Below are positions 1-5,312 of a stretch of DNA of 7,930 bases, piece after piece. Below the pieces are notes generated by a model. The model was not told where the DNA came from. It saw only the letters and a list, made by a program, of their open reading frames with translations, and made no database searches. Each line of letters starts with the position of its first letter. Within the stretch, counting starts at the first letter, position 1. Source of the DNA: Dehalococcoidales bacterium (lineage in GTDB: Bacteria; Chloroflexota; Dehalococcoidia; Dehalococcoidales; DAOVUZ01); contig DAOVUZ010000031.1 of NCBI GenBank assembly GCA_030632305.1, forward strand, positions 1-7,930, written 5' to 3'. The position numbers and the translations under genes are program-made.

Positions 1-515
1 AAATGGCGCACTGTCACCCGGCTATTGCCCATATGTCCTGCCATACGCATCCCTTTGAGCACTCTACCTGGAGAGGAACCAGCCCCGATAGAACCCCGGG
101 CACGGTGTCGGTCTGATTGCCCGTGCGTTTTGGGACCGCCAGCAAAATGATAGCGTTTTACTACGCCAGCGAAGCCCTTACCCTTTGATATCCCGGTAAT
201 GTCAACTAGGTCACCTGCTTTAAACAGGCTAACATCAACTCTGTCTCCAACTTGGGTAGCTTCAGTATCACCCACCCTGAATTCTCGGAGATACTTAAAC
301 TGCCCCAGCCCCTTGAGGTGCCCTCGCTGAGGAGAGTTAAGTCTTTTAGTTTCACCAAATCCAAGCTGGACAGCATTATGCCCGTCTTTAGCCGCAGTTT
401 TGACCTGTATTACTGTGCACGGTCCAGCATCAATAGCGGTTACTGCCTTGGTTCCACCGTTATCGCCAAATATCTGGGTCATGCTTAGCTTTCTGCCGAT
501 AATACCTTGGAGCAT
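1..515 (-). CDS. rplC: 50S ribosomal protein L3, N-terminal 171 codons (runs off left edge)
   Basis: L3 is an early-assembly protein of the large ribosomal subunit; its long extension reaches towards the peptidyl transferase centre. The N-terminus reads MLQGIIGRKLSMTQIF, the standard L3 opening. The internal stretch ISKGKGFAGVVKRY and the end GRVLKGMRMAGHMGNSRVTV are diagnostic of the family. About 35-40 C-terminal residues lie outside the window. The loop that carries the glutamine methylated by PrmB in E. coli (GSIGQ) reads GSIGA here, so that modification site is absent; this is common outside Proteobacteria. The chosen start is the ATG at 515, 16 nt after the rpsJ stop. Its only purine-rich tract, AAAGGA, is almost adjacent, so an in-frame GTG at 527 (5 nt into the gap) with coupling from rpsJ is an alternative. 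Last visible gene of the fused str/S10 operon. Confidence 0.95.
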   Translation of the reverse strand, partial: MLQGIIGRKLSMTQIFGDNGGTKAVTAIDAGPCTVIQVKTAAKDGHNAVQLGFGETKRLNSPQRGHLKGLGQFKYLREFRVGDTEATQVGDRVDVSLFKAGDLVDITGISKGKGFAGVVKRYHFAGGPKTHGQSDRHRARGSIGAGSSPGRVLKGMRMAGHMGNSRVTVRH

Positions 516-531
516 ATCCTTTGCCACCCCG

Positions 532-840
532 TTATAATTTAATATCTATCTCAACCCCTGAGGGTAAGTTCAGACTGGTCAAGGCGTCTATTGTTTTGGA
601 GGTTGTTTCTACAATATCAATAAGACGCTTGTGGGTTCGAATTTCAAACTGCTCTTGCGAATCCTTGTCAATAAAGGGGGAGCGAATAACACTAAACTTC
701 TGGATATGGGTAGGTAGAGGCACTGGTCCTACAACTACCGCCCCAGTGCGCTCCACTGCTTCTACAATTTGCTCCGCCGATTGGTCAAGAATCTTGTGGT
801 CAAACCCCTTTAGCTTGATACGAATTTTCTGCTTAGCCAT
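532..840 (-). CDS. rpsJ: 30S ribosomal protein S10
   Basis: S10 (102 aa, normal length) belongs to the 3' (head) domain of the small subunit; in many bacteria it also serves as NusE in transcription antitermination. Recognisable segments are IRIKLKGFDHKILDQSA at the N-terminus, the loop VVGPVPLPTHIQKFSVIRSPFIDKDS and the C-terminal stretch THKRLIDI...ALTSLNLPSGVEI. The start is ATG, with GAGG at 851-854 ten nt upstream, separated by a run of six T (mRNA sense), a rather long spacing. It follows fusA after 43 nt with no tuf gene in between and is followed closely by rplC, so the str and S10 operons are joined here. A small CTTAAG dyad lies just upstream of the ribosome binding site. Confidence 0.98.
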   Translation of the reverse strand: MAKQKIRIKLKGFDHKILDQSAEQIVEAVERTGAVVVGPVPLPTHIQKFSVIRSPFIDKDSQEQFEIRTHKRLIDIVETTSKTIDALTSLNLPSGVEIDIKL

Positions 841-855
841 ATAAAAAACACCTCA

Positions 856-870
856 CTTAAGATGCTTAAG
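856..870 (-). promoter_or_regulatory. Small dyad upstream of the rpsJ ribosome binding site
   Basis: Within the 43-nt fusA-rpsJ gap, two CTTAAG hexamers flank a 3-nt centre, giving a 6-bp stem-loop that ends 1 nt before the GAGG of rpsJ. It could modulate S10 initiation, or be chance: CTTAAG is itself palindromic, so the repeat can equally be read as direct or inverted. Function is inference only. Confidence 0.3.
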
Positions 871-883
871 AATTCTGGTTAAC

Positions 884-2959
884 CTAGCTTCTACCCATAG
901 TTTTAACCTGGTCTGCCAATTCCGCTGGTAGCACCTGATGGCGATAAAACTCCATAGAGTGGGTGGCTCTGCCCTGGGTTAATGACCTGAGACTGGTGGT
1001 ATACTCAAAGGTCTCAGCCAATGGTATAAAGGAGCGAATAATAGATATTCCGCCATGTGGCTCAATAGCTTCGATACGCCCCCTCTTTGAGTTGAGGTCA
1101 CCTATTATATCGCCGAGAAACTGTTCTGGTGTAACCACCTCCAGTCTCATAATAGGTTCCAGAAGGAGGGGTTTAGCTCTAGCGACACCATCCCTTAGTG
1201 CCATTGAGCCAGCCATCTTAAATGCTAGCTCTGAAGAGTCAACCTCGTGGTAGCTCCCATCATAAAGGCTTACCTTAATATCTACCACAGGGTAGCCAGC
1301 TACTACCCCATTCTGCAGAGCTTCTTTAATCCCAGCCTCTGCCGCTGGGATATATTGTTTGGGTATAGTTCCACTTTTAATACGGTCGACAAACTGAAAG
1401 CCGCTGCCACGCTCCATAGGCTCGAGCTCAATACAGACATGACCATACTGGCCATGTCCCCCGGTTTGCCGAACAAATTTTGCTTCGGCTCGCACCGGTA
1501 TAGTAATAGTCTCCTTATAGGCAACCCGTGGCTTGCCTACCTTTGCCCCCACCCTGAATTCACTGAGTAATCGGCTGACTAGGACTTCCAAGTGAAGCTC
1601 ACCCATACCTGAAATAACTGTCTGCCCTGTCTCCTGGTTATAATTTACCCTAAATGTAGGGTCTTCCTCGCTCAACTTGTTTAGGGCTTCGCCCATCTTA
1701 TCCTGGTCAGCCTTGGTTCTGGGTTCAATAGCAATAGACAGCACTGGCTCGGGGAAACGGATAGATTCAAGAAGTACCGGCTGCGAGGAATGGCACAGGG
1801 TATCACCGGTAAAGGTATTCTTAAGACCCAATGTAGCTACGATAGCTCCGGTGTCGGCATCAGCCACCTCCTCACGGTGATTAGCATGCATTAATAATAG
1901 CCGCCCGATGCGCTCCTTCTTGCCCCGGGTTGCGTTGAATATCTGGGCTCCCGCCTCCACTCTACCCGAATATACCCTGAGATAGACCAGCCTGCCGACA
2001 AAGGGGTCAGAAACTACCTTAAAGGCTAGGGCTGAAAAGGGAGCGTCATCTCTGGCTGGGCGAGTGACCTCGGCGCCTAACTTGGTATCAATAGCCCTTA
2101 CCGGCGGCATATCTAATGGAGAAGGAAGATAACTTACAATAGCATCCAGTAATGGCCGAATACCTTTATTCCTCAGTGCACTGCCACAAAGAACAGGCAC
2201 CCCTTTATTAGCCAGGGTTGCCCTTCTCAAGGCACCTCTTAACTCAGCGGCGGTAATCCTACTACCCTCGAGATAAGCTACCATAATCTGGTCATCGTAT
2301 TCAGCCAATTTTTCAATTAGTGTCTGGCGAAAACTGGCACATTTTGCCTGCTCCGACTCAGGAATAGCTACCTCGGCTGGTTCTGAATCAATATTCCCAT
2401 CAAAACTCCAAGCCTTATTCTCCACGAGGTCAATAATCCCCTTGTAGGAGGGCCCACTGCCTAAAGGGAGTTGTACAGGGAGGGGTTTAGCTTGCAGTCG
2501 CTGTTCAATCATAGATAGACTGCGGTCAAAATCGGCACCAGTTCGGTCCATCTTATTAATGAAGCAAATCCTGGGCACATTGTATCTGTCAGCCTGTCGC
2601 CATACTGCCTCTGATTGAGCTTCAACTCCAGCCACAGCATCGAAAACCACTACCCCGCCATCCAGAACTCTGAGGCAGCGCTCGACTTCGGCGGTAAAAT
2701 CCACGTGCCCCGGGGTGTCGATAATATTGATGTGGTGGTCGTGCCAATAGCAGGTAGTAGCCGCAGAGGTGATGGTGATACCGCGTTCCTTTTCCTGCTT
2801 CATCCAGTCCATCACTGCTGTTCCTTCGTCCACATCACCAATTTTATAGGTGCGACCAGTGTAATATAGTATCCTCTCAGTGGTGGTGGTCTTACCGGCA
2901 TCAATGTGAGCGATAATAGCTATATTTCGTATGTGTTCTAAGGGGGAACTCCTAGGCAC
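884..2959 (-). CDS. fusA: Translation elongation factor G (EF-G), GTG start preferred
   Basis: EF-G is the GTPase that drives translocation of tRNA-mRNA on the ribosome. All GTPase motifs are present (numbered from the GTG start): P-loop AHIDAGKT 17-24, switch I RGITITSAAT around 59-68, DTPGH 81-85 with the catalytic His, NKMD 135-138, then GSAL. Downstream are the MGELHLEV segment of domain III, the GGHGQYGHV segment of domain IV, the domain IV tip YHEVDSSELAFKMAGSMA, and FLGDIIGDLNSKRGRI of domain V. The open frame extends to an ATG at 3004, but those 15 extra codons do not look like EF-G. The GTG at 2959 gives MPRSSPLEHIRNIAIIAHID, which matches the usual EF-G N-terminus, has AGAGGA 7 nt upstream (2967-2972) and yields 691 aa, the normal length. 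The ATG at 3004 has only a distant AAAGG. The choice is an inference. Lies between rpsG and rpsJ. Confidence 0.97.
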   Translation of the reverse strand: MPRSSPLEHIRNIAIIAHIDAGKTTTTERILYYTGRTYKIGDVDEGTAVMDWMKQEKERGITITSAATTCYWHDHHINIIDTPGHVDFTAEVERCLRVLDGGVVVFDAVAGVEAQSEAVWRQADRYNVPRICFINKMDRTGADFDRSLSMIEQRLQAKPLPVQLPLGSGPSYKGIIDLVENKAWSFDGNIDSEPAEVAIPESEQAKCASFRQTLIEKLAEYDDQIMVAYLEGSRITAAELRGALRRATLANKGVPVLCGSALRNKGIRPLLDAIVSYLPSPLDMPPVRAIDTKLGAEVTRPARDDAPFSALAFKVVSDPFVGRLVYLRVYSGRVEAGAQIFNATRGKKERIGRLLLMHANHREEVADADTGAIVATLGLKNTFTGDTLCHSSQPVLLESIRFPEPVLSIAIEPRTKADQDKMGEALNKLSEEDPTFRVNYNQETGQTVISGMGELHLEVLVSRLLSEFRVGAKVGKPRVAYKETITIPVRAEAKFVRQTGGHGQYGHVCIELEPMERGSGFQFVDRIKSGTIPKQYIPAAEAGIKEALQNGVVAGYPVVDIKVSLYDGSYHEVDSSELAFKMAGSMALRDGVARAKPLLLEPIMRLEVVTPEQFLGDIIGDLNSKRGRIEAIEPHGGISIIRSFIPLAETFEYTTSLRSLTQGRATHSMEFYRHQVLPAELADQVKTMGRS

Positions 2960-2966
2960 AGTCCTA

Positions 2967-2972
2967 TCCTCT
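2967..2972 (-). promoter_or_regulatory. Shine-Dalgarno AGAGGA supporting the internal fusA GTG start
   Basis: AGAGGA ends 7 nt before the GTG at 2959. It lies inside the longer open frame that begins with ATG at 3004, so it discriminates between the two starts and favours the shorter, 691-aa EF-G. Confidence 0.6.
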
Positions 2973-3022
2973 ACCCTGAATTTCACTAATACTGGGCTTA
3001 CCATTTAATAACTAACAACCTT

Positions 3023-3493
3023 TCACCATCTATAATGGGCAAAGGCTCTATTTGCCTCAGCCATTTTATGAGTGTCCTCTCGCTTTTTAACAGTTGCTCC
3101 CTGCCCCTGTGAGGCATCACTAATTTCAGCAGCCAGCTTCTCTGCCATGGATTTTCCTGTCCTGGCTCTGGTTGATTTTACTAGCCAGCGTATAGCCAGG
3201 GAAAGACCACGGTCAGGGCGAACCTCCACTGGCACCTGATAGGTAGCACCACCAACCCGGCGTGGCTTAACCTCAAGCAGAGGGGTCACATTCTTTACCG
3301 CCTGTTCTAAGACGGTGACCGGGGCTTTTGACACCTGCTGCTCCATAATCTGTAGAGCATCATATATAATTCTCTCTGCCGTGCTTTTTTTGCCGCACAT
3401 CATTACCTTATTAATCAACCTGGCTACGGTTACATTATTATACTTGGCATCAGGAGGTATTTCTCTTTTTATAGCTTGTGCCCGTCTTGACAT
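3023..3493 (-). CDS. rpsG: 30S ribosomal protein S7
   Basis: S7 (156 aa, exactly the common bacterial length) nucleates assembly of the 3' major domain of 16S rRNA and lines the E/P-site region of the head. The sequence opens with MSRRAQAIKREIPPDAKYNN and contains the conserved stretches RLINKVMMCGKKSTAERI, VKPRRVGGATYQVPVEVRPDR and the C-terminal HKMAEANRAFAHYRW. ATG start. Its Shine-Dalgarno TTAGGAG (3499-3505) physically overlaps the TAG stop of rpsL (3502-3504), and only 8 nt separate the two genes, so translation is very probably coupled to rpsL. In E. coli S7 represses its own operon by binding the rpsL-rpsG intercistronic region. Here that region is only 8 nt and cannot hold the E. coli structure, so any autoregulation must work differently. 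Confidence 0.98.
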   Translation of the reverse strand: MSRRAQAIKREIPPDAKYNNVTVARLINKVMMCGKKSTAERIIYDALQIMEQQVSKAPVTVLEQAVKNVTPLLEVKPRRVGGATYQVPVEVRPDRGLSLAIRWLVKSTRARTGKSMAEKLAAEISDASQGQGATVKKREDTHKMAEANRAFAHYRW

Positions 3494-3501
3494 TTTATCT
3501 C

Positions 3502-3933
3502 CTAAGCAGTCTCGGTTGGGGCTTTGCCCCGTTTGGCACCATACTTACTACGCCCCTGCTGACGGTTAGCTACACCGCTGGCATCCAATGCCCCTCGGAT
3601 GATATGGTAACGAACACCGGGTAAATCCTTCACCCGCCCGCCGCGAATCAGCACCACCGAGTGTTCCTGCAACTCATGCCCCTCACCAGGAATATAGGCG
3701 GTTACCTCTATGCCATTGGTCAGCCGCACCCTGGCTATTTTGCGCAGCGCCGAATTGGGCTTCTTCGGTGTGGTAGTCTTAACCTGAAGGCAAACCCCTC
3801 GCTTCTGCGGTGAGCCTTTCCCCGGTGTTGTCCTATTCTTCAAAGCGTTGTAGCTAAGGAGCAATGCCGGCGTTTTGGTTTTCTTGGTAGCCTTCTTACG
3901 TCCTTTACGGATAAGCTGATTAACCGTAGGCAA
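3502..3933 (-). CDS. rpsL: 30S ribosomal protein S12, TTG start
   Basis: S12 sits at the decoding centre and affects tRNA selection and streptomycin sensitivity. Core motifs are PTVNQLIRKGRK, SPQKRGVC, TTPKKPNSALRK (the lysine mutated in streptomycin-resistant strains is the second one in KKPNS; wild type here), GEGHELQEHSVVLIRGGRVKDLPGVRYH and ARSKYG-like QGRSKYGAKRGKA. Compared with E. coli it has an insertion (ALLLSYNALKNRTTPGKG) of the kind found in Bacillus S12; the 143-aa length fits that class. An upstream in-frame TTG at 3957 would add 8 residues, but those codons contain the Shine-Dalgarno AGGAGG (3941-3946). The TTG at 3931-3933 follows it by 7 nt and gives the canonical M-PTVNQ N-terminus, so I choose it. 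First gene of the operon, with about 120 nt of leader and its own promoter. Confidence 0.96.
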   Translation of the reverse strand: MPTVNQLIRKGRKKATKKTKTPALLLSYNALKNRTTPGKGSPQKRGVCLQVKTTTPKKPNSALRKIARVRLTNGIEVTAYIPGEGHELQEHSVVLIRGGRVKDLPGVRYHIIRGALDASGVANRQQGRSKYGAKRGKAPTETA

Positions 3934-3940
3934 TCGTTTG

Positions 3941-3946
3941 CCTCCT
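3941..3946 (-). promoter_or_regulatory. Shine-Dalgarno AGGAGG that fixes the rpsL TTG start
   Basis: Perfect AGGAGG, 7 nt upstream of the TTG at 3933. Because it would be read as codons in the longer open frame starting at 3957, it argues strongly that rpsL begins at the inner TTG. Confidence 0.85.
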
Positions 3947-3961
3947 ATCCCACACAATGTA

Positions 3962-3987
3962 AATGGATGAGTCTTAGCTCATCCATT
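3962..3987 (-). promoter_or_regulatory. Leader hairpin of the str operon, perfect 10-bp stem
   Basis: AATGGATGAG and CTCATCCATT are perfect inverted repeats around a 6-nt loop. In the mRNA this hairpin ends about 15 nt before the rpsL Shine-Dalgarno. It is not followed by a real U-run, so it is a poor intrinsic terminator. Position suggests a translational control element, possibly a ribosomal-protein leader or a stem that insulates the ribosome binding site. Function is inferred from position alone. Confidence 0.55.
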
Positions 3988-4033
3988 CAAAGCCGCAGTC
4001 AAAGATTGAACACCAAATCCAATCTATCAACTA

Positions 4034-4050
4034 TCGGCTGAATCAACCGA
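4034..4050 (-). promoter_or_regulatory. Second dyad in the str operon leader
   Basis: A 17-nt imperfect palindrome (TCGGCTGA / TCAACCGA on the plus strand around one central base, one G-T mismatch) lies just inside the predicted transcript start. It can form a short 5'-end hairpin in the leader RNA. No known motif recognised. Confidence 0.35.
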
Positions 4051-4062
4051 CACTAAAATGTA

Positions 4063-4092
4063 AGTTTACCACAGTTGAAGATTGACTGTCAA
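4063..4092 (-). promoter_or_regulatory. Promoter of the str/S10 operon
   Basis: Reading leftward, TTGACA (4087-4092, perfect -35) is followed after 18 bp by TAAACT (4063-4068), preceded by TG at the extended -10 position. The predicted transcript start is near 4056, giving a leader of about 120 nt before the rpsL TTG. The -35 box lies within a perfect TTGAC-T-GTCAA palindrome (4082-4092). It is the only strong promoter seen upstream of the ribosomal gene cluster. Confidence 0.75.
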
Positions 4093-4125
4093 CAATTATG
4101 TTTGAGAGGGGGACAAAGTTGGTAA

Positions 4126-4145
4126 ACAATCTCTAGATAGATTGT
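4126..4145. promoter_or_regulatory. Operator-like dyad overlapping the tRNA-Glu -35 box
   Basis: ACAATCT-N6-AGATTGT is a perfect 7+7 bp inverted repeat with 6-bp spacer, 20 bp overall, the size typical of a dimeric helix-turn-helix operator. It covers the first bases of the -35 hexamer of the tRNA-Glu promoter (4142-4147) and lies about 35 bp behind the divergent str promoter -35. Binding here would block tRNA transcription. No regulator gene is next to it, so the role is unproven. Confidence 0.35.
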
Positions 4146-4170
4146 CTATTAACTCTGTCTCTGCTATACT
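4142..4170 (+). promoter_or_regulatory. Promoter of tRNA-Glu
   Basis: TTGTCT (4142-4147) and TATACT (4165-4170) are separated by 17 bp, close to the sigma-70 consensus. The predicted start is around 4177, only a few nt before the mature tRNA 5' end at 4181, so the precursor has a very short 5' leader. Confidence 0.7.
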
Positions 4171-4180
4171 TTGCTTGCGT

Positions 4181-4256
4181 GCCCCCATCGTCTAGAGGTC
4201 TAGGACACTGGCCTTTCAAGCCGGTAACAGCGATTCGAATTCGCTTGGGGGCACCA
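4181..4256 (+). tRNA. tRNA-Glu (anticodon UUC), CCA encoded
   Basis: Full cloverleaf visible. The acceptor stem GCCCCCA (4181-4187) pairs with TGGGGGC (4246-4252). The anticodon arm CTGGC / GCCGG holds the 7-nt loop CTTTCAA with anticodon TTC at 4215-4217. The T arm AGCGA / TCGCT (4229-4233, 4241-4245) encloses TTCGAAT. Discriminator A at 4253 and a genomically encoded CCA at 4254-4256. It carries glutamate for GAA/GAG decoding. The gene is solitary, has its own promoter, and converges on the HIT gene, whose stop codon is 21 nt away. No clear intrinsic terminator follows. Confidence 0.97.
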
Positions 4257-4277
4257 GCTATTTGTTCCGGGGTTAAC

Positions 4278-4751
4278 TCAGAATTTACCCTTCAGCTTTT
4301 CATAGGTTTCAGCCAGGGCTTCGGGTAATACTCTTACGTCAGATATTACCGGCATAAAGTTGGTATCACCCTGCCACCGGGGCACAATATGGGTATGAAA
4401 ATGGTCGTCTATACCTGCCCCGGCTACCTTTCCCATATTTATGCCTATATTGAAGCCGCTGGGGTTAAATACCTGCCTTAGAATCTTGATACTTCGGCTG
4501 ACTATTTCAAAGTGCTCATTAAGCTCTTCATCGGTTAGCTGTTCCAGGCTAGCTATGTGCCGGTAGGGGGATACTATCAGGTGTCCCGGATTATAGGGAT
4601 AGCTATTCATAATGATGAAGTTTTTGTCTCCCCGATACAGGATATAGTTTTGGGCGTCACTACTTTGTCTGGGCTTGTCACATAAAACGCACCCTTCTGC
4701 TTTTTCCATCTGAATATATTCTATACGCCACGGTGCCCAAATCTGCTCCAT
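4278..4751 (-). CDS. HIT-family nucleotide hydrolase/transferase (Ap4A phosphorylase-like)
   Basis: A 157-aa histidine-triad protein. The triad HFHTHIV lies at 117-123, with His119 the expected nucleophile that becomes nucleotidylated. A CVLC pair at 21-24, with His65 and His117, matches the zinc site found in one branch of the family. The opening MEQIWAPWRIEYI and the segment PRWQGDTNFMPVISDVRVLPEAL are typical of the diadenosine tetraphosphate phosphorylase / AMP-transferring branch known from mycobacteria and many other bacteria. The likely role is breakdown of dinucleoside polyphosphates or nucleoside phosphoramidates in the cytoplasm; the exact substrate cannot be read from sequence. ATG start with AAGGAG 6 nt upstream. 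Appears monocistronic, with its own promoter at 4781-4809, convergent with tRNA-Glu. Confidence 0.92.
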   Translation of the reverse strand: MEQIWAPWRIEYIQMEKAEGCVLCDKPRQSSDAQNYILYRGDKNFIIMNSYPYNPGHLIVSPYRHIASLEQLTDEELNEHFEIVSRSIKILRQVFNPSGFNIGINMGKVAGAGIDDHFHTHIVPRWQGDTNFMPVISDVRVLPEALAETYEKLKGKF

Positions 4752-4780
4752 ATCATTCTCCTTGTCAGACGCTCAGCTCT

Positions 4781-4809
4781 ATTTTAGTCGGCTACTTGCC
4801 AAAGGTCAA
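4781..4809 (-). promoter_or_regulatory. Promoter of the HIT gene
   Basis: Reading leftward, TTGACC (4804-4809) and TAAAAT (4781-4786) are spaced by 17 bp. The predicted start near 4774 leaves a leader of about 23 nt that includes the AAGGAG ribosome binding site. Confidence 0.65.
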
Positions 4810-4882
4810 AGGTTTTTTAGCGATGGTCGTTTATCAACCTCACCCCATTTGAGTCTCTATTGGGTAACCCTATCCCCTTATA

Positions 4883-4945
4883 TCCCCTTCCCCTTATCAA
4901 GGGGAAGGGGAAGACAATTTATTGAGAGGGGCGAAGCCCCTTTCA
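4883..4945 (+). repeat. Repeat unit 1 of the palindrome cluster
   Basis: Consists of a purine/pyrimidine hairpin (CCCCTTCCCCTT / AAGGGGAAGGGG around ATC), a GGGGAAGA box (4907-4914), an AT-rich spacer and a hairpin AGGGGC-GAA-GCCCCT. Unit 2 at 4964-5016 has the same parts in the same order. Confidence 0.55.
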
Positions 4946-4963
4946 GACACTCTGTTAGATTAG

Positions 4964-5016
4964 TCTCCTTGAAAGGAGAGGGGGGAAGATTATTTTTGAA
5001 GGGGCTTCGCCCCTTC
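4964..5016 (+). repeat. Repeat unit 2 of the palindrome cluster
   Basis: Same architecture as unit 1: hairpin TCTCCTT / AAGGAGA, box GGGGAAGA (4982-4989), AT-rich spacer, then hairpin GAAGGGGC-TTC-GCCCCTTC (4998-5016). The terminal hairpin loop is TTC here and GAA in unit 1, so that hairpin is inverted relative to unit 1 while the remainder is in direct orientation. Confidence 0.55.
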
Positions 5017-5273
5017 CACCCTCCATAATAATCAATCTCCAACCCCCCATAAGCTACCTCAAACATCCATATAAGCAACTCCCCTATAGGCAACCTACAA
5101 AGCAATGAGGCTGCTTTGAAACGCTACAAGTATTATAGCCACAAATAGAAAGCGAGGGATTGGGGGAGTAGCCCCTCTGAGGCTCTCCCATTACTACCCC
5201 AGAGTAAGGAGAGTTAAAGAGAGGTGAGACCTCTCTTATATAACCAATTCCCTCTTTGAAGGTGAGGCAACAA

Positions 5274-5302
5274 TTGTAAAAAATACAGCTATACTCTATA
5301 GT
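5274..5302 (+). promoter_or_regulatory. Promoter of the MBL-fold gene
   Basis: TTGTAA (5274-5279) and TATAGT (5297-5302) are exactly 17 bp apart. The predicted start at about 5308-5311 falls only a few nt before the GTG initiation codon at 5313. An alternative -10, TATACT at 5290-5295, has no good -35 at the right distance. Confidence 0.55.
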
Positions 5303-5312
5303 TACATCAGTC

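Larger units (their letters stand above)
4883..5237. repeat. Cluster of GC-rich palindromes, REP/MITE-like, in a divergent intergenic region
   Basis: The 560 bp between the HIT gene (leftward) and the MBL gene (rightward) has no convincing gene but carries at least seven stem-loops: 4883-4911 (13-bp perfect stem, 3-nt loop), 4923-4945 (10 bp, loop GAA), 4964-4979 (7 bp), 4998-5016 (8 bp, loop TTC), 5098-5118 (7 bp, 7-nt loop), 5161-5190 (8 bp with one G-T) and 5217-5237 (9 bp perfect, loop GAG). Both flanking genes read away from this region, so these are not needed as terminators. The GGGGCTTCGCCCC-type core and the internal duplication suggest a dispersed palindromic repeat family. No transposase or target-site duplication was identified. 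Confidence 0.65.

Noticed and set aside
963..2869. Plus-strand frames inside fusA (963-1253, 1247-1570, 1677-1880, 2615-2869)
   Set aside because: They are antisense shadows of a strongly conserved EF-G gene.
4828..4840. Possible DnaA box (TTATCAACC)
   Set aside because: A single copy with two mismatches to TTATCCACA, and no cluster or AT-rich unwinding region nearby.
4883..4911. 13-bp hairpin considered as an intrinsic terminator
   Set aside because: No U-run follows on either strand, and no gene is transcribed into it: the HIT and MBL genes both read away.
4762..5105. Open frames on both strands across the palindrome cluster
   Set aside because: Their translations are just the hairpin repeats read as codons (Pro/Leu/Gly/Lys-rich) with no family resemblance and no proper start signals.
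5161..5237. Hairpins considered as a CRISPR or riboswitch
   Set aside because: No regular repeat-spacer spacing and no match to a riboswitch that I know; the stems are isolated and differ in sequence.
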